DNA from: an uncultured Bacilli bacterium
GTDB taxonomy: Bacteria > Bacillota_I > Bacilli_A > RF39 > UBA660
DNA length: 64,000 nt
Reading direction: 5' to 3'
NCBI GenBank assembly: GCA_910577505.1
Contig: CAJTLN010000002.1
Coordinates: 310,001 to 374,000 of the forward strand
Shown: positions 53,658-61,982 of the stretch, piece by piece
How positions within the stretch are numbered: the first letter of the stretch is position 1
Layout of the letters: the number at the start of each line of letters is the position of its first letter
Notes under the pieces: generated by a model
Database searches by the model: none
What the model was told of the DNA's origin: nothing
Seen by the model: only the letters and a program-made list of their open reading frames with translations
Position numbers and translations under genes: made by a program

Positions 53658-55148
53658 TTATTTTGAAGCGCTAATTGCTCTTTCACGGCCCCATTTTCTA
53701 ATTGCTTCTATTTTTTCGGGATTTGTTTTTGAAAGAGATACTACCTTTGATAATTCGTCAATTATTAAATTTTCTGTTAAAGAAATGTTTTTATTTGCAA
53801 TTAATTTATAAGTTATTCCACGCATTGTTGCTTCAATATCAGAACTTGCGAAACCTTCTGTTATTTGGGTTAGCTTAGATAATAAGTTTTCCCCTACTTC
53901 AACTTTTAAATATTTTTTAGCATATAATTTTATTAATTCTTTACGCTCGTTATCGTTTGGAAGATCAACAAAAAATATTTCATCAAATCTGCCTTTTCTT
54001 ATTAATTCTGGTGGTAATGATTCAACACTATTTGCTGATGCTATAACAAATACTGGTTTTTGACATTCTTGAAGCCAAAATAGGAATTGACCAATCATTC
54101 GCGATGTAACGCTTGAATTTGATTCTTTTAATCCTTTTTCTATTTCATCAATCCATAGAACACAAGGCGATACATATTCGGCTGTGTCTAATGCTTCTTT
54201 TAATTGTTTTTCTGATTGTCCAACATATTGACCTTGAACAGTTGCTAAATCAAGTCTATAAAGAGGAATATTAAATATATTTGCTGTTGCTTTTGAACAT
54301 AAACTTTTACCACAACCTGGTACTCCTGTTAAGAGAATTCCTTTTGGTGATGGCATTCCTCTCTTAGTTAATTCTTCTTTTTTTATTGGGTCCATTAAAG
54401 CTTTTTTTTCGAATAGCCATTCTTTTAGATTTTCTAACCCAGCTATTTCAAAATCGTCGTCAATGTTTATTGCTTCAAGCCCAGCTATTTCATTAAATAA
54501 TGTTTGCTTGGCAAATTTTAATTCTTTTAAGTCGCCTTTAGCTATGTTTCCTTTTACAACTAATGAAGAAATAATATTTTTTACTTCCATCTCGCTTAGA
54601 CCTTGAAGGTATGTAGCAGCATTTGTATAGTCTAAATCATCCCATTCAATATTTATTTGATTTTGATATGGGGTAATTGTGTTTTTTATTGTTTCTTTTA
54701 GTTCTACTTCATTTGGATAGTTTAATTTTATGTTTATACCTAGCCTTTGAATATTTATCCAAATTGGGTCGTTAGAAACAATTATTATTACTCCAGACAT
54801 TGTTTCGGCTCTTTCGATTATATCAACTAGATAGCGAGATACCATAGTTGATTCGCTTATATCTGAAATATCGCTTAAAATAAAATTACAATTTTCTTTA
54901 TGGCGTATCTCATTTGAAATATAGTCTAGGGCACTCATAATAGTTTTATCTTCACTTACTATTGTATTACTTTTTATGTCTATTATTCCTTGAGACATCT
55001 GATATGAACTAAATGTTATGTTCATTTCATCAGATATTTCTTTAATCATTCTTATTACACGATTTTTTTCGATAGAATTAATTATTATAACAGGTATTCT
55101 TGCTTTTAAATATCTTCTAATATAATCTTTTGTTTCATTATAATTCAT
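53658..55148 (-). CDS. Ycf46-like AAA ATPase
   Basis: A 496-residue protein built like Ycf46. The N-terminal 200 residues are a degenerate AAA-like domain without P-loop (IPVIIINSIEKNRVIRMI, then SGVIIIVSNDPIW). The C-terminal AAA domain is complete: Walker A GVPGCGKS (275-282), pore-like region GQYVGQSEKQLKEAL, Walker B CVLWIDEIEKG (329-339), sensor I SANS and PPELIRKGRFDEIFFVDLP with Arg fingers. Ycf46 is known from plastids and cyanobacteria; its substrate is unknown, and the Firmicute relatives are unstudied. It overlaps the upstream gene by 4 bases. Confidence 0.85.
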   Translation of the reverse strand: MNYNETKDYIRRYLKARIPVIIINSIEKNRVIRMIKEISDEMNITFSSYQMSQGIIDIKSNTIVSEDKTIMSALDYISNEIRHKENCNFILSDISDISESTMVSRYLVDIIERAETMSGVIIIVSNDPIWINIQRLGINIKLNYPNEVELKETIKNTITPYQNQINIEWDDLDYTNAATYLQGLSEMEVKNIISSLVVKGNIAKGDLKELKFAKQTLFNEIAGLEAINIDDDFEIAGLENLKEWLFEKKALMDPIKKEELTKRGMPSPKGILLTGVPGCGKSLCSKATANIFNIPLYRLDLATVQGQYVGQSEKQLKEALDTAEYVSPCVLWIDEIEKGLKESNSSVTSRMIGQFLFWLQECQKPVFVIASANSVESLPPELIRKGRFDEIFFVDLPNDNERKELIKLYAKKYLKVEVGENLLSKLTQITEGFASSDIEATMRGITYKLIANKNISLTENLIIDELSKVVSLSKTNPEKIEAIRKWGRERAISASK

Positions 55149-55585
55149 ATAATATCACTCCATTTAATTTTATTATTAATAATTGTTTGTGCATACATTC
55201 CTTTAGGATCGACATTTATGGATTCGTTAACTAGGATTGTGTATACTTGTTCTGTTCCTTCTTTTATTTTAGCGATTAATTCTTGCTGATTTTCTGATGA
55301 AAGTTGCTTTAATTTTGACATTTCAATTAGGAATTTTACTTCTTTTTTAAAGTTAACTAATATTAAATCTAGATAGTTAACATCTGAAAAAATTTCTGCT
55401 AGGTTTTTAGTTATTTTTGAAATGGATATTTCAAAGCGTTCTCTAATCATTCTGTCTATTTTTAAAGTGAGCATTCCATTTATGTTATTATTTATTTCTG
55501 ATTCTTGCATTTTTTTTAACAAATTATTATCAATATATCCATTTTTTAATTTATCTAAAACATTAAGCCATGATTCGTAATCCAT
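55145..55585 (-). CDS. Helical protein of unknown function, 146 residues
   Basis: A wholly helical, soluble sequence (WLNVLDKLKNGYID..., TLKIDRMIRERFEISI, then VKFLIEMSKLKQLSSENQ). No catalytic motif is seen. It overlaps the 55-residue gene upstream by one base (TAATG) and the AAA gene downstream by 4 bases, so its amount is tied to both. It could be an adaptor or co-factor of the ATPase; this is inference from the coupling. Confidence 0.75.
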   Translation of the reverse strand: MDYESWLNVLDKLKNGYIDNNLLKKMQESEINNNINGMLTLKIDRMIRERFEISISKITKNLAEIFSDVNYLDLILVNFKKEVKFLIEMSKLKQLSSENQQELIAKIKEGTEQVYTILVNESINVDPKGMYAQTIINNKIKWSDII

Positions 55586-55752
55586 TAGTTGCCTCTTTTA
55601 ATTTCTACAGGAGGTTCTATACTCCATGTTGGGAGAGAATTGATTGTTTTTTGATTTTCAGTTTGTGTTGGCTTTGATATTGGTTTAGGTAAGTTTATTT
55701 CTTTTAGTTCTGGATTTTGCTTTTCAGTAATTGGTTTTAATTCTTCTGCCAT
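55585..55752 (-). CDS. Small proline-rich peptide of the Ycf46-like operon, 55 residues
   Basis: A short gene that is easily missed. It reads MAEELKPITEKQNPELKE, then a Pro/Thr/Gln-rich linker, and ends LPTWSIEPPVEIKRGN. There is no helix of any length, so it is probably a linear binding peptide; the C-terminal W-x-x-EPP box is the best candidate for a contact motif. AGGAGAA from the end of the 555-residue gene is its ribosome-binding site, and its stop overlaps the next ATG (TAATG). It is clearly part of the operon. Confidence 0.7.
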   Translation of the reverse strand: MAEELKPITEKQNPELKEINLPKPISKPTQTENQKTINSLPTWSIEPPVEIKRGN

Positions 55753-55754
55753 TT

Positions 55755-57422
55755 TTATTCTCCTATATTAATATTTCTTTCATTATTAGAATTTATGTAA
55801 TTATCAGCTTTTAAATTGCTTAAAAAATTTATTAATTCATAATAATGTTGTTCGTCTTCTTTTTGCATATTTTTATAATCCATTGTTTCTGCAAGGACTT
55901 TTTCAGTTGAATTCCATAAAGAAGTTTTTACTTTATTTTTTTCTAGGTTACGAATATTATTTCTTTTATTTAATTTATAAAATAGAATAATATTCCCTAT
56001 TATAATAATTAGTATTAAAATTGTGCTTAGTATTTTGTTGTTTAAAGTGATAAAGATACCAATAATTCCGATAATGTTAATTATAAGCAGTATAATTATC
56101 AAATCTCTATCTTCATTATTAAATTTATTGTTAATGTATGCGTTGATTTCATTTTTTATTTCATTCCCGTTTGTTCCATCGAGTGTGGTAGTTGTGAACT
56201 CACCAATTATAATATTGAATGAATTGTTATCTATTTTTTTATTTTTTGTTTCATAAACATTTATAATATAGTTTTTTATTAAAGAAAGAGCTAATTTTTG
56301 CGTTTCGCTACTTATTTTATATAAGTCTTTGTAAATAGTGATATTGCTTAGTAGTGTTAGTAAATCTGTTTCTTCTTCGTATACAGATTGTTCTTTTTTG
56401 AAAAGCCTTTCAGCTTCTTCTCTGTTACCATTGCATGAAATTATTAAATTATTTTTAAGATTATCTAATTGATACTTTTGCTCATTTGTTTCGTATTCAT
56501 ATATTAGGTTATTTAGTATTTCATTGATTTTTTTATTTGATTTATTACTATATGTTATTGACTCTAATTCATTAAGGACATTTAAATACGAAGAAGAAAT
56601 TGTAAGATTGTTTTTTAGTATTGATATATCTGGAGTATATATTTCTAGATATGGCATTCTTATGTCACTTTCTTCTTTACTTGTTATATATTCTTCCCAA
56701 AATGCAAATTGTTTTGACTGTATTTGAGAGTCACTATTTATTCTTTTGAACCAAATATCTACTTTATCTGAAACAATTCTTTTAGCTTCATTTCCAAAAG
56801 AGCCTGTTGTAACTAAATCAAGAATTGTTATAAAATCTCTATCTAGGTTGGTTGGATCTTCTTCACTTAAATATTTTTTTAACCAGTTAATTGATGTTGT
56901 AGTTCTCCCTAATTTATGATTTATAAGACAGAAGAATAATGATGTTTTTTTTACATCTTTTTTTAGAGCGTTGTTTAGTTCTTTTTCAGTATTATCTCGA
57001 TCGTTTAATACCCATGAGGTTAGTGAAGCTAATGCATTTGCTAACCAATAATTAGGATTGTGCAAGATTAATTCTTCTCTTAAATTAATTAGTGAAGCAA
57101 TTGATATATTTGAATTTTCAATAGAATCTATCAATGCTTCAGTGGTTCTTCTAACTGTATCATAGTAACCATATTTTTTTTCTATTTCAGCGTTATTATA
57201 CATTATGCTTTGTCTGGCGTTTGTTATGATTGTTGTTTCGCGAATTTCTTTTACTAAATTTTTTACTTCATCGTTTAGAGTTGCCACTTGTTCTTCAACT
57301 TTATTTACTTGATTGTTTACTGATGAAACGTTATTAATGACTCCTGATAATTCGTTTGCAACAGCACCTAAATTTCTTTCAATTGTATCTAAGTTTGCTG
57401 CTGAAATAGTTAGTGCTTCCAT
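55755..57422 (-). CDS. Coiled-coil protein with a membrane hairpin, 555 residues
   Basis: Residues about 10-62 are a coiled coil with heptad Val/Leu (NNVSSVNNQVNKVEEQVATL). The middle is a helical repeat-like region (NYWLANALASLTSWVLNDRD, TSLFFCLINHKLGRTTTSIN), resembling TPR-type arrays. Near 450-495 two adjacent hydrophobic segments form a membrane hairpin, and a charged tail of about 60 residues follows. No signal peptide. I know the type from other Firmicutes only as hypothetical. It is the first gene of the Ycf46-like operon and may place the ATPase at the membrane. Confidence 0.78.
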   Translation of the reverse strand: MEALTISAANLDTIERNLGAVANELSGVINNVSSVNNQVNKVEEQVATLNDEVKNLVKEIRETTIITNARQSIMYNNAEIEKKYGYYDTVRRTTEALIDSIENSNISIASLINLREELILHNPNYWLANALASLTSWVLNDRDNTEKELNNALKKDVKKTSLFFCLINHKLGRTTTSINWLKKYLSEEDPTNLDRDFITILDLVTTGSFGNEAKRIVSDKVDIWFKRINSDSQIQSKQFAFWEEYITSKEESDIRMPYLEIYTPDISILKNNLTISSSYLNVLNELESITYSNKSNKKINEILNNLIYEYETNEQKYQLDNLKNNLIISCNGNREEAERLFKKEQSVYEEETDLLTLLSNITIYKDLYKISSETQKLALSLIKNYIINVYETKNKKIDNNSFNIIIGEFTTTTLDGTNGNEIKNEINAYINNKFNNEDRDLIIILLIINIIGIIGIFITLNNKILSTILILIIIIGNIILFYKLNKRNNIRNLEKNKVKTSLWNSTEKVLAETMDYKNMQKEDEQHYYELINFLSNLKADNYINSNNERNINIGE

Positions 57423-57458
57423 TATACTTCACCTCTATTATTTATTATAACATTATAA

Positions 57459-58022
57459 TTATAAAAATGTCATTAAATATGAATTAATATTTGAACTAAA
57501 AATGGCAATTATCAATTCGTATAAAATAATAAAAAATGAGATAAGAAAGTATTTTGTAAATAATAATTTAAGATGAGCAAATTTTCTTTTATCTCTTGTT
57601 ACCAATATGCTTATTATACTGGTACTAATTGTTAATCCTACTCTTATTAAAATAAAACTAAATATCAAAGGGATTACTAAATATGAAACTGAATATATTA
57701 TGGATAGTTTTAAACTGTAAGTGTTTAAGAAACAAAATATAAAACCTATTTCAAATGGTTTTATAAAAATGTTTGAAATATTGATGATGATTGTTATTAT
57801 GAATATACTATTAATGAGAATGCATGATGAGTTTTTTATACTTTTTATGATATTATTATTACCAGTAGAAAGTTCTTCTTCTAAATTTATTGCTTCTTTT
57901 ATATTATTTTTTGTTTCGATACTTTGAACTTTGTAAAATGCATATCCGCTTATAAAACCAATTAAAGATAAAGTAACTATAAATAAATAAATACTATGAT
58001 ATTTTACTATATTTTTTGCCAT
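57459..58022 (-). CDS. SpoIIM-like membrane protein
   Basis: A 187-residue protein with about five membrane segments. It resembles SpoIIM/DUF95 by eye: first helix LFIVTLSLIGFISGYAF followed by a soluble loop with EEELSTGNNN, and later NIFIKPFEIGFIFCFL and YLVIPLIFSFILIRVGLTI, where the family has a KGF..G motif and a later conserved helix. In spore formers SpoIIM works in engulfment; paralogues exist in non-sporulating bacteria. It ends 36 bases before the Ycf46-like operon and may be its first gene. AGGTGAA precedes the ATG. Confidence 0.55.
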   Translation of the reverse strand: MAKNIVKYHSIYLFIVTLSLIGFISGYAFYKVQSIETKNNIKEAINLEEELSTGNNNIIKSIKNSSCILINSIFIITIIINISNIFIKPFEIGFIFCFLNTYSLKLSIIYSVSYLVIPLIFSFILIRVGLTISTSIISILVTRDKRKFAHLKLLFTKYFLISFFIILYELIIAIFSSNINSYLMTFL

Positions 58023-58095
58023 AATTTCACCTATTAAATTTTATTTACTTAGTAATGAAAATATGATAAATTATATATAGTTTGAGGTGATATTA

Positions 58096-58275
58096 ATGAG
58101 CAAAAAAGATAAAAATATAGAAAATGATAAAAAAGTAGTAAAAAAAGTTGCTAAGAAAAAATTGACAGCTAACGATAAAAGAAAAGTAGTTATGAAAATA
58201 GCTGGTATAATAATGGCATTTGTCATGATTTTTGGAACACTAATTTCTATTATTGCTCCTTTGATTTACAAATAA
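58096..58275 (+). CDS. Small basic single-helix membrane protein, 59 residues
   Basis: A Lys-rich N-terminal half (KDKNIENDKKVVKKVAKKKL) is followed by one membrane helix (IAGIIMAFVMIFGTLISIIA, about 37-56). This resembles small DUF4044-like proteins of Firmicutes. Function unknown. GAGGTGAT precedes the ATG at 58096. It is the only + strand gene to the right of the terminus and is convergent with mscL; both share a terminator. Confidence 0.65.
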   Translation: MSKKDKNIENDKKVVKKVAKKKLTANDKRKVVMKIAGIIMAFVMIFGTLISIIAPLIYK

Positions 58276-58277
58276 AA

Positions 58278-58306
58278 AGACAAGCAGTTTCGATGCTTGC
58301 TTTTTT
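58278..58306. terminator. Bidirectional terminator at 58.3 kb
   Basis: CAAGCA / TGCTTG with a seven-base loop and T-rich tails on both sides. Confidence 0.82.
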
Positions 58307-58772
58307 ATTTTTCTTTAAGTAAATCTCTAATTTCTTCTAGTAGTTTTACTTCTTCACTTTTTGGTGTTTTTGCTGGTTTATCTTCTTTAGGTTCTTCTTT
58401 TTTAACAAATATTCTGTTTAATATTTTTATTGTTACAAAAATACAGAAAGCTGTTATAAGAAAATCTACTATATTTTGAATGAAAATTCCATATTTTAGT
58501 TCTACTGTTCTTTCGAATAAGTTGAAAGTATATGCTAGATTAGTGAAATCGAAGCCACCTATTATAACACCAATAAGTGGCATTAAAATGTTATCTGTTA
58601 AACTTGTTACAATTTTAGAAAATGCATTACCAATAATAACACCTACAGCTAGATCCATAACATTTCCTCTAGCGATAAATGTTTTAAACTCATTAATAAA
58701 GCCATTCCCTTTTTTTATTTGCTTTTCTAATTTGTCTTTTATTTCTTTTTGTTGTGATTTAGTTTTGTTCAT
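58305..58772 (-). CDS. mscL: Large-conductance mechanosensitive channel
   Basis: A 155-residue MscL. The N-terminal helix and first membrane segment read FIARGNVMDLAVGVIIGNAF (about 29-48), the family signature. The second membrane segment is near 100-122, followed by an acidic/Lys-rich tail and the terminal helix VKLLEEIRDLLKE. There is an extra N-terminal stretch of about 20 charged residues. The channel opens on sudden fall in osmolarity. It follows the 206-residue gene after 11 bases. Confidence 0.95.
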   Translation of the reverse strand: MNKTKSQQKEIKDKLEKQIKKGNGFINEFKTFIARGNVMDLAVGVIIGNAFSKIVTSLTDNILMPLIGVIIGGFDFTNLAYTFNLFERTVELKYGIFIQNIVDFLITAFCIFVTIKILNRIFVKKEEPKEDKPAKTPKSEEVKLLEEIRDLLKEK

Positions 58773-58783
58773 TTTATAATCTC

Positions 58784-59404
58784 CTACTTTATGTATTCTA
58801 TATTGTTTCTTTTTATTTCAGCGAAATTTTCATCTAGATTGCAATATGCATCATAGAAGGCATATCTTCTTTCTGTTGTTATATCTTGGGTATCTATTAT
58901 TCCAGAAAAGTTATCTAAATGTTCTTTTAAGTCTGAAATATATCTTTCGTTTAACATATAATCTACAACTTCTATTAATAGTTTTTTATTGGCGAATAGA
59001 AATTCATAAGCATTATATAATTCTCCTATTGTTGCATAAGCAACTTGTTCAATCATTTCATAAGCTGTTATATCTAATCTGTCGATTCTTTTTTGATTTA
59101 AGAGAAATTCTTCTTCTGAAACATTAAAGTCTTTTCCTCTTAAACCAAAAGAGGCCATGCAATATTTAATTAGAATATGAGCTAGGTCATCTTTTTGAAG
59201 AATCATTGCTTTTTTTCGCGCGTTATTTGCACTTGAAATATATAAATACTTATTTGATTCTGGTTGTTTGCCATTAAAAACAGATTCATCATCAAAAAGA
59301 ACGTATTTGATAGCCATTATAGCGTTATTGAATCCTTGACTTTCCTTTGTTGCATAAAAAATATCATCTAAATCTGTTGTGCGACATAATTTTAAATCTC
59401 TCAT
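58784..59404 (-). CDS. Helical protein of unknown function, 206 residues
   Basis: A soluble helical protein without known motifs. Features that may help recognition are ESQGFNNAIMAIKYVLF near the start, YLYISSANNARKKAMIL in the middle and the acidic C-terminal NLDENFAEIKRN. AGGTGAT precedes the ATG, and it is probably cotranscribed with mscL. I cannot suggest a function. Confidence 0.68.
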   Translation of the reverse strand: MRDLKLCRTTDLDDIFYATKESQGFNNAIMAIKYVLFDDESVFNGKQPESNKYLYISSANNARKKAMILQKDDLAHILIKYCMASFGLRGKDFNVSEEEFLLNQKRIDRLDITAYEMIEQVAYATIGELYNAYEFLFANKKLLIEVVDYMLNERYISDLKEHLDNFSGIIDTQDITTERRYAFYDAYCNLDENFAEIKRNNIEYIK

Positions 59405-59424
59405 ATTATCACCTATTGTTTTTA

Positions 59425-61614
59425 TTATATCATATCTTTTAAATTATTTATAATTGTTTGAGTTTCGCTTATATTTTCGTTTAATAATTCAATACGATAT
59501 GTTCCAAAATTGTGGAGTTTATTTAACTTTGAAAGTAAATTTATTGGCTTATTATTAAAAATGTGGGTAAATCCATTTTCAAATGTAACTAAGTATTTGT
59601 TATTTTTGCTATCAACTAATTGATTTTTTTCTGTAGTTATATTAAAAATATTATTTTTAATAATCATACATTCTGGAGTACCATAGACAATTATTTCACT
59701 GTCTTCTTTATTTTTTATATCGTTTAATTTATCAATATCTGCTTCGATAGTTAACGTTATACTTTCAACATTTAGTTTATTTAATTTTGATATTGTATAA
59801 TCGTTTGCAACATTTAAATAATAGTCACTTCTTATTTTATTATTTTTATTATATTTTACAATTGAGCCGAATTCTGTGCATAAAAGTCTTTCATTTGAAT
59901 ATTCTTTTAATGATTCGTTAACTCTATTTAATCTTAAATATATATTTTTGTTATCTTTGTATTTATTGTATAAACTTTCATCGGTAGTATATATTATATT
60001 GATGTTATTTCTTAGGGCTATTTTTAGTTGATCTTCTGTTCGTGTTAGTATGCTTATTTGTTTTTTGTTTGATACTTTTTTTATAGGATTTGGAATAGTT
60101 ATAATATTGGTACTTATAGCAGTTCCTTCACGTCTTTTTATAAGCTCTTCAATTGCTTTTCTTCTTGTATTATTTAAATCTTTGATATTAATAAAAATAT
60201 TTTTATCAATATCAATGTCTATATCCTTAACTATAAAAGGGGTATTTCCTAATTTACTTAATTGCTCTTTTATTCTATCAGTAGTAGTGTTTACTGTTTT
60301 TGCTTCTTCGATAATTGGCCCTTCTATTTTTATTTTATTGCAATTATCTTTAATAGTTAGAACAGCAGGTTTATTGATTTTTCCTTGAAATGTAATGTTT
60401 ATTGGGATTTTTTTTGCTTGCCAATCATTAAGTTCTTTATTTAAATTTACATCAATAGTTTTTAATACTCTACTACCAAGTAGGTCTTTAATCATTATTC
60501 TCTCTTTATTATCTACTTGACATATATCTCCTTTTTTTAAACTTGATACTAGAAGACCTTTTTGATTATATAATGTGTTGACATACATTCCTTTATTTGT
60601 TTTTTCAAATCTGATGGCGTCTTCTTGATGAACATCTTCTTCTAATTTTATGGTAATTCTTTTATTGTTTACACCAATTACTTTTCCTATATTTATTCCT
60701 TGATGATTTGAGGTTTTACTATTTATTATATTTGTTTCATTAAAAAGGTAGCCTTTTGTAAATTCACGATTATATGTTTTTAGAAGGTTTTTCTTTTCAA
60801 TGTCGGTCATAATCATTGGTTTATTTCCATAATAAGCATCGATTAATTTACGGTATGTTTTCGTAACAATTGCAACATATTCTTTACTTTTCATTCGGCC
60901 TTCAACTTTAAGAGATTCTATATTGGAATCTAATATTTCTTTTAGATTTTCTAGGGTATTTAGATCTTTTGTACTTAGTAAATATCCATTTGCTGTTTCA
61001 ACACCATTTTTAAGCAATTTATAAGGTAATCTGCATGATCCAACACACATTCCTCTATTTGCACTTCTTCCGCCATTTAGAACACTAAAAAGACAGTTTC
61101 CAGAGTAACATATACATAAAGCTCCATATACAAAAACTTCTTTTTCAATATCTGTTTTTATGTTTTTGATGGATTCTAGGGAAGATTCACGATCAAATAC
61201 AACACGTGAACAGCCAATATCTTTGTAATGATTTATTGCTGGCGAATTGTGGTTGTGTGCTTGTGTTGAAACATGAATTTCTAAATCAGGTAGTAGTTTT
61301 CTTGTTAATTCTATTAATCCATTATCTTGCATTATTATTGCATCTACGTTATGACAATATAAGAAATTTAAATATTCTATTACTTCGTTTATTTCTGAAT
61401 TATATATCATAGTGTTTACTGTAACGTATATTTTTACATTGTATAAGTGACATAATTTTATGGCTTCCACCATTTCGTTTTCATCAAAATTATTGGAATA
61501 TGCTCTAGCACCAAATTTTTTACCTCCTAAATATACTGCATCAGCACCGTTATTGATTGCAGCTAAAAGGCATTCTTTATTTCCAACAGGTATTAACAAT
61601 TCAGTTTTTTTCAT
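59425..61614 (-). CDS. Peptidase U32 family protein (RlhA/TrhP-like)
   Basis: A 729-residue U32 protein. The N-terminal TIM-barrel part has LLIPVGNKECLLAAINNGAD, VYLGGKKFGARAYS and HVSTQAHNHNS, then the Cys cluster GALCICYSGNCLFS ... NRGMCVGSCRLPY (about 165-198), which in relatives holds an iron-sulfur cluster. The later part is the DUF3656-type domain (about 370-490). Relatives hydroxylate rRNA or tRNA. The ATG follows GGTGATATAA. In B. subtilis yrrN/yrrO lie near DUF1292 yrzB, and a possible DUF1292 gene is upstream here. Confidence 0.88.
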   Translation of the reverse strand: MKKTELLIPVGNKECLLAAINNGADAVYLGGKKFGARAYSNNFDENEMVEAIKLCHLYNVKIYVTVNTMIYNSEINEVIEYLNFLYCHNVDAIIMQDNGLIELTRKLLPDLEIHVSTQAHNHNSPAINHYKDIGCSRVVFDRESSLESIKNIKTDIEKEVFVYGALCICYSGNCLFSVLNGGRSANRGMCVGSCRLPYKLLKNGVETANGYLLSTKDLNTLENLKEILDSNIESLKVEGRMKSKEYVAIVTKTYRKLIDAYYGNKPMIMTDIEKKNLLKTYNREFTKGYLFNETNIINSKTSNHQGINIGKVIGVNNKRITIKLEEDVHQEDAIRFEKTNKGMYVNTLYNQKGLLVSSLKKGDICQVDNKERIMIKDLLGSRVLKTIDVNLNKELNDWQAKKIPINITFQGKINKPAVLTIKDNCNKIKIEGPIIEEAKTVNTTTDRIKEQLSKLGNTPFIVKDIDIDIDKNIFINIKDLNNTRRKAIEELIKRREGTAISTNIITIPNPIKKVSNKKQISILTRTEDQLKIALRNNINIIYTTDESLYNKYKDNKNIYLRLNRVNESLKEYSNERLLCTEFGSIVKYNKNNKIRSDYYLNVANDYTISKLNKLNVESITLTIEADIDKLNDIKNKEDSEIIVYGTPECMIIKNNIFNITTEKNQLVDSKNNKYLVTFENGFTHIFNNKPINLLSKLNKLHNFGTYRIELLNENISETQTIINNLKDMI

Positions 61615-61633
61615 TTATATCACCAAAATAATT

Positions 61634-61661
61634 ATACAAAAAAAGTAGCTTATTGGCTACT
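61634..61661 (-). terminator. Terminator upstream of the U32 gene
   Basis: On the - strand AGTAGC / GCTACT with a six-base loop holding the stop codon of the 110-residue gene, then seven Ts. Confidence 0.8.
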
Positions 61662-61982
61662 TTCTTCTTTTAATTTTTCTATTTCTTCTTCAAGTTGTTT
61701 TTTATATTCCGGAATATTTTCCATAGCTGTTGTTACAACTTCGAGATATGATAGCATTTTATATACTTCTGAGTTCTCACTAACCTTTTTAACAATATCT
61801 TGACCATTTTTTTTGTAAGTTGATAAGAAAATTATATCATCTGTATCTAAATCATAGTCGGGTGTTACTCCTATTGCAAAGAAGAATCTTTCGTTTCCAA
61901 CTTCTTCTATTTGACCTAAGTCATGCAATAGCAGATATTTTCCATCGTTAGATAATGTTATAACCTTTTTTTCTTCCATCAT
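61650..61982 (-). CDS. DUF1292-like small protein, 110 residues
   Basis: A beta-rich N-terminal half (KVITLSNDGKYLLLHDLGQI, then RFFFAIGVTPDYDLDTDDII) is followed by a helix (EVYKMLSYLEVVTTAMEN) and an acidic coiled tail. This looks like the DUF1292/YrzB type of small proteins, though the match is weak. It starts within the stop of the upstream gene (ATGA overlap), with AGGAGG about 9 bases before. The role may be tied to the 462-residue protein. Confidence 0.55.
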   Translation of the reverse strand: MMEEKKVITLSNDGKYLLLHDLGQIEEVGNERFFFAIGVTPDYDLDTDDIIFLSTYKKNGQDIVKKVSENSEVYKMLSYLEVVTTAMENIPEYKKQLEEEIEKLKEESSQ

